A stretch of DNA of 64,000 nt from NCBI GenBank assembly GCA_963922455.1, contig CAWUIO010000001.1:62001-126000 (forward strand). Reading direction: 5' to 3'. The stretch is from CAWUIO01 sp963922455. Lineage in GTDB: Bacteria; Bacteroidota; Bacteroidia; Cytophagales; Microscillaceae. The notes beneath the pieces are model-generated. The model had not been told where the DNA came from. It worked only from the letters and a program-made list of their open reading frames with translations, and did not search any database. How positions within the stretch are numbered: position 1 is the first letter of the stretch; the number at the start of each line of letters is the position of its first letter. The translations under genes were made by a program, and so were the position numbers. Below are positions 45,311-54,334 of this stretch, piece by piece.

Positions 45311-47589
45311 CCCACCTTCTCCACCCGTATAATCACCGATTTGGATGCCGGCGTATGGCTTTTATCGGCCTTGTGTTGCAAGGGTACCAAGACATTCGCT
45401 TCAGGAAAGTAGGTAGCCACACAGGTTTTGGGTATATCATAAGGCACCACTTTAAACCCCTCAGCCACCCGTTTTATACCATCGTACTCACTAATCAAGT
45501 TTACTTGGTCTAGCTCTTTCAGATCACGGGCTTCCATATCGGCTTGGTGCATCATCACCACCTTGCGGGCCTGAAAGATACCCCGGTAGCGGTCGTGCAT
45601 CCCATAAATGGTGGTATTGAATTGGTCATGCGAGCGGATGGTCATCATCATCAGTTCCCCCTGCTTGAGTTGATGCTGGGGGAGGGGGTTCAGGCTAAAT
45701 TTAGCCTTCTGTTCAGGGGTAAAAAACTTGCCTTCCCGGGCCCCATTGGGCAGGTAAAAGCCTCCTTTTTGGCGCACCCGTTGCTTATAATCTTCAAAAC
45801 CGGGGATAACCGCTTCAATTAAGTCCCGGATATGATCATAATTTTCAACTAATTTCTCCCAATTTATTGATGCTTGATGAGCCAAGCTAGCTTGGGCCAG
45901 GCGGGCAATGATCATGGGTTCGCTGAGTAGCTGCCCCGAGGCTGGTTTCTCTTGGCCTTGCGACGAGTGGACAACGCCCATAGAATTTTCCACGCTCACA
46001 AACTGGGGCCCACTTGCCTGTATATCCTCCTCCGAACGGCCCAAACAAGGCAAGATCAAGCCTTCCTTACCCGTATGCAAGTGGCTGCGGTTGAGTTTGG
46101 TAGAAACCTGAACGGTCATTTCGCAATTTTCCAAAGCTTCCTGGGTCAACAAAGTATCGGGAGTAGCCGAGATAAAATTACCTCCCATAGCGATAAATAC
46201 CTGGGCTTTCTTTTGGCACATCGCCTCAATGCTAGCAACCGTATGATAGCCAGGTTTCCGGGGCGGGGAAAACTGAAATACTTCTTGTAATTTGTCCAGA
46301 AGGGCGGGTTTGGGCTTTTCCCAAATACCCATGGTACGGTCGCCTTGCACATTGCTATGGCCCCGTACTGGGCAAGTACCCGCCCCCGGCTTGCCAATGC
46401 TTCCTTTCAGCAAGAGGAGGTTGACGCATTCCCGGATATTGGCGACTCCATTTTGGTGTTGGGTGAGGCCCATGGCCCAGCAAATAATGATTTTTTTACT
46501 TGAGGCCAGATAATCAGCTGCCTGATGGACTAGCCCAGCTTCTACTCCAGATTGCGCGATGAGTTGCGCTACATCATAGGAAGCCAGATCTTGCACCAAA
46601 GCCTCATAGTCCAGGCAATGTTCTTGGATAAAATCGTGGTCAAATACCGATTGCCCCTGGTTTTGATCTTTTTCCAGAAGTAATAGCATAAGGGCTTTCA
46701 GCAGAGCAATGTCCTCATTGATTTTAACTTGCAGAAATAGGTCACTCAGCTGTACCCCACCATTGAGAAAATGACGGTAGTCTTGAGGGTTTTTAAAGCG
46801 GATCAAGCCACTTTCGGGGAGAGGGTTGATGCTAATAATCTTGGCTCCATTTTCCTTGGCTTTTTGTAGGGCGCTAAGCATACGCGGGTGGTTTGTACCC
46901 GGATTTTGCCCCAGGATGAGTATAAGTTCCGACGCATAAAAATCTTCCAGCTTAACCGATCCTTTGCCTATCCCGAGGGTTTCTGAGAGGCCCGTGCCGC
47001 TGGATTCGTGGCACATATTGGAGCAATCGGGCAGGTTATTGGTACCGTACATCCGAACAAAAAGTTGGTACAAAAATGCGGCTTCATTACTGGTACGGCC
47101 TGAGGTATAAAATATGGCTTGATTGGGGTCTTCTAGGCTTTTTAACTTTTGCCCAATTTTCTCAAAGGCATCCTCCCAGGAAATGGGCTCATAATGAGTG
47201 CCTTGGGGAGGGCGGTACATAGGTTGGGTGAGCCTTCCTTGCTTTCCCAGCCAGTAATCGCTTTGGGTTTGGAGTTGCGCAATAGCGTTCTGTTGAAAAA
47301 ATGTGGCATCAACCCGTTTTTGGGTGGCCTCCTCGGCCAGGGCTTTAGCGCCATTTTCGCAGTATTCTCCCAGGGAGGAGCGTTTATGATCGGGGTCGGG
47401 CCAAGCACAACCGGGGCAATCAAAACCCTGGTGTTGGTTCATCCGGTTTAGGGTGCGGAAGCCTTTTTGCCAAGGCATTTCCGCCAGAACGTGCGAAATG
47501 GCCGAACGAATGGCCTTCCAGCCTCCGGCCGTATTGGCCGCTTGTTTGATTTGAGGGTTCTCGAGGTCTAGCTCCATCTTTTTTGTCAA
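45307..47589 (-). CDS. YdeP/FdhF-type molybdopterin oxidoreductase alpha subunit
   Basis: A 760-residue member of the formate-dehydrogenase-like group (TIGR01701; E. coli YdeP). N-terminal CPGCAWPDPDHKRSSLGEYC in place of the classical 4Fe-4S motif, FYTSGRTSNEAAFLYQLFVR, SNMCHESSGTGLSETLGIGK and LILGQNPGTNHPRML for cofactor binding, then a C-terminal cap domain (MMTIRSHDQFNTTIYG). It probably binds bis-MGD and oxidises formate or a related substrate in the cytoplasm; the true substrate of this group is not settled. fdhD lies next door in the same direction. No electron-transfer subunits adjoin it. Confidence 0.92.
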   Translation of the reverse strand: MTKKMELDLENPQIKQAANTAGGWKAIRSAISHVLAEMPWQKGFRTLNRMNQHQGFDCPGCAWPDPDHKRSSLGEYCENGAKALAEEATQKRVDATFFQQNAIAQLQTQSDYWLGKQGRLTQPMYRPPQGTHYEPISWEDAFEKIGQKLKSLEDPNQAIFYTSGRTSNEAAFLYQLFVRMYGTNNLPDCSNMCHESSGTGLSETLGIGKGSVKLEDFYASELILILGQNPGTNHPRMLSALQKAKENGAKIISINPLPESGLIRFKNPQDYRHFLNGGVQLSDLFLQVKINEDIALLKALMLLLLEKDQNQGQSVFDHDFIQEHCLDYEALVQDLASYDVAQLIAQSGVEAGLVHQAADYLASSKKIIICWAMGLTQHQNGVANIRECVNLLLLKGSIGKPGAGTCPVRGHSNVQGDRTMGIWEKPKPALLDKLQEVFQFSPPRKPGYHTVASIEAMCQKKAQVFIAMGGNFISATPDTLLTQEALENCEMTVQVSTKLNRSHLHTGKEGLILPCLGRSEEDIQASGPQFVSVENSMGVVHSSQGQEKPASGQLLSEPMIIARLAQASLAHQASINWEKLVENYDHIRDLIEAVIPGFEDYKQRVRQKGGFYLPNGAREGKFFTPEQKAKFSLNPLPQHQLKQGELMMMTIRSHDQFNTTIYGMHDRYRGIFQARKVVMMHQADMEARDLKELDQVNLISEYDGIKRVAEGFKVVPYDIPKTCVATYFPEANVLVPLQHKADKSHTPASKSVIIRVEKVG

Positions 47590-47681
47590 TTATTGGGCCT
47601 TTTGACTAGCAAGGCCGAGGATACATGTATTGGATTATATGGAGGCTTGGTGTTTTTTTTTAATTATCGTAATAACCATCT

Positions 47682-47815
47682 AGGGGCTTCCCCGCGCAAA
47701 GAAGAGTTGTTTTTCCATAAGAATAGTTGTTGCTGGCGCGGGTCGGGCTGTCACTACTCGCTGGCCAGCCCACATACCAGCGGCGAGCTCAGACAGGCCG
47801 TTCCATCCCTAAGCC
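47682..47815 (-). repeat. Dispersed structured element, copy 10 (subfamily B)
   Basis: On the minus strand the ends are GGCTT/AAGCC. The inner stem is CTCGC/GCGAG and the 3' hairpin stem CCCGCGC/GCGCGGG. It starts 6 bp after the fdhD stop in the same direction. Confidence 0.92.
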
Positions 47816-47821
47816 TTAGAG

Positions 47822-48673
47822 CTAAGATATCATAATTTTTTCGGGATGCGTGTAGATATTAAAACGATCTTCTTTCAGAAAACCGATCAAGGTGATCCCG
47901 TAGCTTTGGCAAAGCTGAAAAGCTAGGCTCGAAGGGGCACCTACGGCGGCGATACAAGTGATTCTGGCCCGAATAGCTTTTTGAACCAACTCAAACCCTA
48001 CGCGCCCGCTGAGTAGTAAACCAAAGGCTGCCAGGGGTAATTGTTGTTCCAGCAAACTTCTCCCAATCAATTTATCCAAGGCATTGTGCCGGCCTATATC
48101 TTCCCTGGTCCGGATGATCGTGCCTTCAGAATCAAACAGGGCGGCGGCGTGGATGCCCCCCGTATGTTGGAAAATGGTTTGGGCCTCATCTAATTTCTGC
48201 GGAATTTGCCGGATGACCTCAGCCCGGAAATGGGCCCCTTCATTCATATTTTGGGGAGGTAAAATTGCCTTCAAGTCTTCAATTTGATTTCTACCACATA
48301 CCCCACAAGCGGCCGAACTGAATCGGTCTAATTGGAGCTTTTGGGGGTCTAAGGTGAGTTCGGGTGCTAGGGAAAGGATTAACACATTGCCGTAAGCGTC
48401 TGGCTTCTCTACCTCAGGGCAATGGTATACTTCCCGGATATCTTCTTTCCTTTGAATAATGCCTTCGGCGTATAGGAGGCCCAAGGCGAGTTCTTCATCA
48501 TGGCCGGGGGTACGCATGGTGGTCAAAAAGGTATGTCCTTGTCTTTGGGAAGCAGGGCCGTATTTGATCCGGATTTCTAAGGGTTCTTCTACGGCTAAGA
48601 GGTCGGGCCGAGAGGCTAGTTGAGAAGCTTGATATGCGTGGAGGGAAACGGGAATGACAGGAGTTTGCGGCAT
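47822..48673 (-). CDS. fdhD: FdhD, sulfurtransferase for formate-dehydrogenase-type enzymes
   Basis: Accessory protein that transfers sulfur from a cysteine desulfurase to the molybdenum cofactor of formate dehydrogenases. The start is the ATG at 48673 (MPQTPVIPVSLHAYQASQLA); the frame stays open upstream to 48862 only because it runs through element copy 11. Motifs: VEEPLEIRIKYG, TPGHDEELALGLLYAEGII, the sulfur-carrying CGVCG (about 121-125), TGGIHAAAL and TREDIGRHNALDKLIG. At 283 residues it is normal. It surely serves the adjacent YdeP-type enzyme. Confidence 0.95.
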   Translation of the reverse strand: MPQTPVIPVSLHAYQASQLASRPDLLAVEEPLEIRIKYGPASQRQGHTFLTTMRTPGHDEELALGLLYAEGIIQRKEDIREVYHCPEVEKPDAYGNVLILSLAPELTLDPQKLQLDRFSSAACGVCGRNQIEDLKAILPPQNMNEGAHFRAEVIRQIPQKLDEAQTIFQHTGGIHAAALFDSEGTIIRTREDIGRHNALDKLIGRSLLEQQLPLAAFGLLLSGRVGFELVQKAIRARITCIAAVGAPSSLAFQLCQSYGITLIGFLKEDRFNIYTHPEKIMIS

Positions 48674-48743
48674 GCTAATCCGGGTAATCAGGGTTTTTAA
48701 GCAATATAGTAAGTATTGCGAAAAATCACAGGATCTTTTCCTT

Positions 48744-48881
48744 GGCTGAGGGATAGAGCGGCCTGTTTGAGCTCGTGTTGGCCTGGCGGGGAAAGGCAGC
48801 GAGTAGCGAAAGCCCGACCCCACCCGCTGACTCCTCTTTTTCAAGGTGTACTTAACTTTCAAGCGGGTGGGGGCAGCCCCA
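48744..48881 (+). repeat. Dispersed structured element, copy 11 (subfamily A, G-type ends)
   Basis: Ends GGCTG/CAGCC. It has the longest 3' hairpin, an 11-bp stem CCCCACCCGCT/AGCGGGTGGGG. It lies between the delta-60 protein gene and fdhD, antisense to both, upstream of the true fdhD start. Confidence 0.92.
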
Positions 48882-48909
48882 TGGTTTAGTAAATTAAACT
48901 TGGCAAGAT

Positions 48910-48947
48910 ACTCGGTTTCTTGAGCTGTATTTCTCAGGAAACCGAGT
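48910..48947 (-). terminator. Hairpin downstream of the delta-60 gene
   Basis: ACTCGGTTTC (48910-48919) pairs with GAAACCGAGT (48938-48947), plus an inner TGAG/CTCA. It is 30 bp past the stop. It lacks a T run on either strand, so it may stabilise the transcript end instead of terminating by itself. Confidence 0.55.
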
Positions 48948-48977
48948 CAATAAATAAAAACTAATTGAGTCTCTGGA

Positions 48978-51900
48978 TTATTTTACCAGTAATACTTGAC
49001 TTTGGCTTTTACCCTCGATCACCGTACGGAAGATGTAGTACCCGGCTTTCTGAAAACCCTCTAGGCTTTGCCCATCCTGGACCATGCCCTCAAAGATGCT
49101 AATTCCTTGGGAGTTGAGGATTTCCAAGTAGGCCTCGGATGCATTTTTCAAGGAAATATGGGTACTCCCTTCTTCAACCGGGTTGGGAAAGAGGGTAAAA
49201 TCGGCTTCACCAGAAGCATCGTTTAGGGTAAAGCTTAACGCTAGCCCTTGTCCGGCTGCCCCGGACCCATTTGCTTGAGTAAAAGGAGTTGCCTGTACTT
49301 GATAAGTGCCTGGGCCAAAGGTTTCAGGAAAGTAATTTCCTCTTTGATCCCTGAAAGCTGCGTAGGGAGGAATATTCTCAACCCGGTCAATATTCTTTGG
49401 TCCGCTGATCACGAACTTGACGCTCCCCACTCGGTCCGGTCTGGTTATAGCCGCCAAGTTGTAGCGGCCATTGCTTAGGTCTAGATCCAAAACGGTTCCT
49501 TCTTGTAGTCGGCTAATTAATTGATTACTAAGGGCATCTACCAAATATAGCTCCCTCACTTCAATTTGCTCGGGTTCTTGGAGAAAGAAGCTTATACTAA
49601 GTCCGTCTCCGGCTATCCCCTGGGCCAAGCGCTCGGTATAAGGAATGGCACGTAGGGTATACTCTCCAGCTTCTAGAATTTGCCCATTAGGACCGGTAAG
49701 GGCATTATCTCCAAACAAACTGTAGGGGGCAAAGCCTTCATTGCGGGCAAAGCTATTGGGATAACTCGGGCCTTGCAGGGTGATGTCAACACTGCCTACC
49801 GGGTTAGGCTCGGTTAGGGCCAAGATGGCCAAATGTGTATTGCTCAAATTTAGGATCTCTACGGTATCTCCATCGTGAAGCGTATCTACGGGCTCTTGGA
49901 TGTCTGTGTTGTAGAGCACCAAGGCCCTTACCTCTAAGCTAGGTTCCTGAGGGATAGAATCGCCAAAAATCCGGACGATATTGGTACGGGGGAAACCGTC
50001 ATACGCATTGAATTGTCCGCCTAATAAGATTTTTTTGTCTCTTTGAATAGCTAGGTCAAAGATAAGCCCTCGGTTATTTGTGCTGGGCAGGACCCGGGTT
50101 CCTTTTCCCGGATCAAAAGTATGGTCTAGGCTTCCATCGGCATTTAAGCGAGCAAAGCCGGGTCTTAACACCCCTTGGTACCTAGAAAAATTTCCAAGAG
50201 CAAAAAACTTACCATCAGCTTGTGGGTATAAGGCATTTACTACATCATTAAAGCCGGATCTTGGGTTAAAACTTGCATCCAAACTCCCATCTGAATTTAA
50301 GCGAGCTATATTGATACTATCCTCTCCATTTATATCTCGGAACTCCCCCGCGACATATATTTTGCCATCGGGTTGGGCTAAAATTAGTCTATCGGTGATT
50401 CTAATATTTTGAAAGAGATCGCCGGTATGGAAGCTTTCATCTAATGAACCATCGGAGTGTAATCGGCGTAGAATCGAGCCAATTACCAGTCCACGCGAAT
50501 CTCTAACAGAACTCTGTAATATGATTTTACCGTCTGCTTGCAAAGTTGTTGGGAAACCATCCGTTATTTGTGGATCTAGGTTAAAGCTCTCGTCCAGGCT
50601 GCCATCTGGATTGAACCGATTAATAGTGGGGGTAAGTACCCCGTTTAATTCTCGCAGGAGGTAAACTAAGATTTTGTCATCTGGCTGGACTAGCATGGCA
50701 CTACTTGAATTATCCCCTAGGTTGAACGATTCCACCAGGCTACCATCAGGGTTAAGTAGGGCAGGGGATTTTATGGGAAAGCCATTGTAGGTATTAAAGA
50801 AACCAGAGATTAGTATCTGGCCATTACTTAGGGCAAAGATTTTATTCACACTACCATCAAACCCACTACCTGTATTGAACGTGAGATCCAAACTACCATC
50901 TGGGTTAAGGCGGGCAATTTTATTTAGAGCATTATCTCCAAAAAAGTTAAAATCTCCCCCTACTAAGATTTTGCCATCCTCTTGAGTGGCCAAGGTTTTT
51001 ATCCGGCCAAAAAATTTATCCCCAGTGTCTAATCCGTATTGAGGGTCTAGGTTCCCATCTTTATCAAAACGAAAAAAGCCTTCGTAAAGACCAGAGGGGG
51101 AAACACCAATGAAGGAATTATCGGGTAATACAAGTATTTTTTTATCAGGACAAGTACCAGAGCAACTTACAAAATTGCTATCTAAATTCCCTGATGAATC
51201 AAAACGCTTTAGAAAATTACCATCTCTAAAGGCATCTCCGGATACTAAGATATCTCCATTGCTTTGAATGCCAATGCTAAAAACTTCATCCTCATCCACA
51301 AAGCCCGATGATACGTTTGCGCGAAAACCCTCATCTATGCTTCCATCGGGAAATATACGAAGTAAATTGGCTGTTTGAGGAAACTCAAAAAATCTGTCTC
51401 CTCCAATTATAAAATTTCCTTGCGGGTCGAGAGCTATATCGAAGACACTGGTTTCACTACCACGAGAAAGGACAGGGGCCATAAATGTACTATCTAGGCT
51501 ACCATCTGCGTTGAGCCTGAGAAAAGGTTGGGTTTGTCCAGCTCTTTCTAACCCTATCATGATTTTACCATCAGGCATAGGTAAAATAGATGTTACATTA
51601 CTACCACCGACGAGTGGGGCTGGCACAAAGGTAGTATCTAAGGTGCCATCGGGATTTAAGCGGATAATATTTTCATAGTCACTAAGTCCATTCACGATCC
51701 AAAAACTACCTCCCACTAGGATTTTGCCATTATCTAGGATTTTTATATCATCAACCAGGTCTCCGAAGCCACCTAACAATGTAGCTCCGGCTTGAAAGCT
51801 TAGGTCAGGCGTACCATCCGAATTAAGCCGGGTAAGCATAGTACGTTTATCTGATTCTCTTCTTAGTGCAACCACTACTTTTCCATCAAGCTGTAAGGCC

Positions 51901-52994
51901 ACCGCCGTGGCACTGATAATGGGATTCTGGGGATCTCCTTGCAGGGACTGAAAAGTATCATCTAAGGTACCATCGGGATTTAGGCGAAGTACCGAAGATA
52001 CTTCAATCAAGGAGCCATCGAAGTCCCTAAGTTCAAAATCACCCACTACAATTAATTTATTGTCTTCTTGCAAAACCATGTCCTCAACGTCTGTTAAGCC
52101 GGGGGTAATGCCTTGGTCTTCTGGGTTAAAGGAGGGATCATTATGCCCAGGATTTTGACTGAGGATGCGAATAACTAGCTCATCAAAACCCTGGGCTCCT
52201 TGATCATCGGTGACCGTAAGGCTTATGTTTTGCTCCCGGGTGCCGAGTACGGTTACTTCGGCTTGCTCACTGGTAGCAATTAATTCGCCGTTGAGTGTCC
52301 ATTCATAGCTCACGATCTCTCCATCAGCATCAGAGGAGCCACTGCCATCCAAGGTAAACGTTACCTGCCCATCAGATTCTTCATCGATGACATCTCGGTC
52401 GGGGCCGGCAAAGGCCAGGGGGGGGGTATTTCCTTCGCATAGATTAAGGGCCTCTGGCCCATCACTGCTAAGGGGAAATGAAGGAGCTCGATTACTTATA
52501 AAAATTTTGTCTAAGCGAGCTCCGTTTTCTCGGTAAGCAAATTCTAGGGTATGGCTCCCAGCTTCTAATTCTAGAAAATTAAGAGAACTCCAGAAAAATT
52601 CGGTTTGTACCGAGGAAACAAATCTCCAAAAGCCCCCATCGATCCGGTACCAATACGAGTCATCATCGTTATTGGGTGTCTGTTGACGGATGTATATTAC
52701 ATAAAAACCCGTAATGGTTAAATCAAAATTTAGACGGACCAGAGCATCGGCAGTAGTGTCAACTGGGGTGCTTCGGTTGGCTTGGTCGGGGCCAGTGTAG
52801 ACGACATATTGGTTATTGGAAGCGGCGGTGTCGCTTAAGATTGACCATTTGTCTCCTACTTCGGCACATTCGAGCTCTAGGGTTCCGGAAAGCCCCAAGG
52901 TTTGGCTCTTAGCATGAGAAAATGATAGGACGATACAAATAACGAGTAGGCATAAAAGCCTGATTTTGGGTTGAAATAAAGTAACTGTCTCCAT
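48978..52994 (-). CDS. T9SS-secreted delta-60 repeat protein with CBM-like and PKD domains
   Basis: A 1,338-residue cell-surface or secreted protein. Signal peptide at 1-30. A CBM6/35-like module follows (about 35-185; LELECAEVGDKWSILSD), then one PKD domain (about 190-280; AGPDRDVIDEESDGQVTFTL). About 14 delta-60 repeats run to about 1010 (LNPDGTLDxxF with DGKILVGG), which should fold as a beta-propeller. Two related beta domains cover about 1020-1260, and a type A T9SS sorting domain (FTLFPNPVEEGSTHISL) ends the chain. It shares its N-terminal CBM-PKD pair with the giant protein at 4397. Ligand unknown. Confidence 0.88.
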   Translation of the reverse strand: METVTLFQPKIRLLCLLVICIVLSFSHAKSQTLGLSGTLELECAEVGDKWSILSDTAASNNQYVVYTGPDQANRSTPVDTTADALVRLNFDLTITGFYVIYIRQQTPNNDDDSYWYRIDGGFWRFVSSVQTEFFWSSLNFLELEAGSHTLEFAYRENGARLDKIFISNRAPSFPLSSDGPEALNLCEGNTPPLAFAGPDRDVIDEESDGQVTFTLDGSGSSDADGEIVSYEWTLNGELIATSEQAEVTVLGTREQNISLTVTDDQGAQGFDELVIRILSQNPGHNDPSFNPEDQGITPGLTDVEDMVLQEDNKLIVVGDFELRDFDGSLIEVSSVLRLNPDGTLDDTFQSLQGDPQNPIISATAVALQLDGKVVVALRRESDKRTMLTRLNSDGTPDLSFQAGATLLGGFGDLVDDIKILDNGKILVGGSFWIVNGLSDYENIIRLNPDGTLDTTFVPAPLVGGSNVTSILPMPDGKIMIGLERAGQTQPFLRLNADGSLDSTFMAPVLSRGSETSVFDIALDPQGNFIIGGDRFFEFPQTANLLRIFPDGSIDEGFRANVSSGFVDEDEVFSIGIQSNGDILVSGDAFRDGNFLKRFDSSGNLDSNFVSCSGTCPDKKILVLPDNSFIGVSPSGLYEGFFRFDKDGNLDPQYGLDTGDKFFGRIKTLATQEDGKILVGGDFNFFGDNALNKIARLNPDGSLDLTFNTGSGFDGSVNKIFALSNGQILISGFFNTYNGFPIKSPALLNPDGSLVESFNLGDNSSSAMLVQPDDKILVYLLRELNGVLTPTINRFNPDGSLDESFNLDPQITDGFPTTLQADGKIILQSSVRDSRGLVIGSILRRLHSDGSLDESFHTGDLFQNIRITDRLILAQPDGKIYVAGEFRDINGEDSINIARLNSDGSLDASFNPRSGFNDVVNALYPQADGKFFALGNFSRYQGVLRPGFARLNADGSLDHTFDPGKGTRVLPSTNNRGLIFDLAIQRDKKILLGGQFNAYDGFPRTNIVRIFGDSIPQEPSLEVRALVLYNTDIQEPVDTLHDGDTVEILNLSNTHLAILALTEPNPVGSVDITLQGPSYPNSFARNEGFAPYSLFGDNALTGPNGQILEAGEYTLRAIPYTERLAQGIAGDGLSISFFLQEPEQIEVRELYLVDALSNQLISRLQEGTVLDLDLSNGRYNLAAITRPDRVGSVKFVISGPKNIDRVENIPPYAAFRDQRGNYFPETFGPGTYQVQATPFTQANGSGAAGQGLALSFTLNDASGEADFTLFPNPVEEGSTHISLKNASEAYLEILNSQGISIFEGMVQDGQSLEGFQKAGYYIFRTVIEGKSQSQVLLVK

Positions 52995-53064
52995 TTTAAT
53001 TGTGTTTTGAGTTGAAAGGGACGTGGATTAGGTAATAAAGTAAGGGTACCCCCATAGCATCATG

Positions 53065-53089
53065 CTGTAAAAAGTAGACCTTTTTACAG
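53065..53089. promoter_or_regulatory. Perfect hairpin in the 5' leader of the delta-60 gene
   Basis: A 10-bp perfect stem CTGTAAAAAG/CTTTTTACAG around loop TAGAC, 71 bp upstream of the start codon at 52994. It may be an RNA hairpin in the leader or a symmetric protein-binding site. The rest of the spacer to 53303 shows nothing else clear. Confidence 0.6.
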
Positions 53090-53303
53090 GAAATATGACA
53101 ATAAAGGATGCTATATAAACAGGTACTTGGGTTGAAAAAGCTGTTGATAGCTAATGTAAGTTATAAATTAAGTTGCTAAGGTAGAAGGGTTTTTTATTAA
53201 GAAATTATGAAGAATCCGGATTTGAGCTTAAAACTGGTTTTGATCTATAAAATGTAGTAGGCTAGTTTGCTTAGTGTACATTAAGGATTGGGCTAGTACA
53301 TTT

Positions 53304-53429
53304 GGCTGAGGGATAGAGCGGCCTGTTTGAGCTCGTGTAGGCCCGGCGGGGAAAGGCAGCGAGTAGCGAAAGCCCGACCCCCGCTAGCTTTTGGGCAATT
53401 TGCCTAAAAGCTTGCGGGGGGCAGCCCCT
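53304..53429 (+). repeat. Dispersed structured element, copy 12 (subfamily A, G-type ends)
   Basis: Ends GGCTG/CAGCC. The 3' stem is CCCCCGC/GCGGGGG, continued by a near-perfect inner stem (AGCTTTTGGGCAA/TTTGCCTAAAAGCT), making it almost one long hairpin. Its last two bases overlap the stop codon of the aminotransferase gene, antisense. Confidence 0.92.
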
Positions 53430-54333
53430 ATTCAAAAATAGGTTCGCAATACTTCGGGATTATCGCCCGGAATTCTTTTTGCATTTCGGTAAGAAGGCTC
53501 TTCCCGTGCCGGTTTTGAATGGGCCGTCCGTCAATTTTAAAGACTGGGGTTAGTTCGCCCATGGTCCCGGTGGCAAATACTTCATCGGCGGCATAAAACT
53601 CGGTGAGGGAGAGGTTTTTCTCGATTACTTCTATGCCCAGCGAGCGGGCCATTTCTAAGCAAAGTCCCCGTGTGATGCCAGGTAGGCAAGCGTCGGCATG
53701 GGGGGTGTGGAGGCTTCCTTGATGGAAGAGAAATAAGTTGGTATCGTTGAGTTCGGCCACAAAACCGTTTTGGTCGAGCATAATGGCCGCGTCGGCACCC
53801 CCTACATTGGCCTGGATTTTTGCCAGAATGTTATTAAGCAAGTTATTGTGATGGATCTTGGAGTCCAAAAATTGGGGGCCATTGCGACGGATGGACGAGG
53901 TGATGACCTCTATGCCCCGGCTATTGTCGTAAACGGGAGGCTTCCACTCGGCCAAGACAATGAGGCAAGCCCCTTTCTGATTAAGACGGGGGTCCATGCC
54001 TGAAGTAATCTTTTCTCCGCGGCTAAGAGTAAGCCGGATATGGGTATCTTCAGTCATGTTATTGGCCACCAGGGTTTCTCGAATGGCCATTTTAACCTGG
54101 TTTGTATCGGGAATGTCGGTAAAAGCCAGGGCGTGGGCCGACTCATGGAGTCGCTTGAGGTGAGGGCTCAGTAAAAAAATACCTTCACTGTATACGCGGA
54201 GCCCTTCCCAAACCGCATCACCTCCCTGGACCGAGCTATCAAAAACGGATACTTTGGCTTCTTGGCGGGGCAGAAGTTGGCCTCCCACGTGGACAAAAAT
54301 AGATTCGTTTTTAGGATTAAATGTTTGTAGCAT
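53428..54333 (-). CDS. Class IV aminotransferase (branched-chain aminotransferase-like)
   Basis: The start is the ATG at 54333 (MLQTFNPKNESIFVHVGGQL), 1 bp past the stop of the sulfotransferase-like gene; an open frame further upstream lies inside that gene and is rejected. PLP enzyme of the IlvE/D-amino-acid transaminase fold: VSVFDSSVQGGDAVWEGLRV (about 33-52), the Schiff-base Lys in FLDSKIHHNNLLNN, and the cofactor-phosphate motif ATGTMGELTPV near the end. At 301 residues it is complete. The overall look differs from typical IlvE; the substrate is unknown. Tight coupling with the next gene indicates joint function. Confidence 0.88.
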   Translation of the reverse strand: MLQTFNPKNESIFVHVGGQLLPRQEAKVSVFDSSVQGGDAVWEGLRVYSEGIFLLSPHLKRLHESAHALAFTDIPDTNQVKMAIRETLVANNMTEDTHIRLTLSRGEKITSGMDPRLNQKGACLIVLAEWKPPVYDNSRGIEVITSSIRRNGPQFLDSKIHHNNLLNNILAKIQANVGGADAAIMLDQNGFVAELNDTNLFLFHQGSLHTPHADACLPGITRGLCLEMARSLGIEVIEKNLSLTEFYAADEVFATGTMGELTPVFKIDGRPIQNRHGKSLLTEMQKEFRAIIPKYCEPIFE

Positions 54334-54334
54334 A

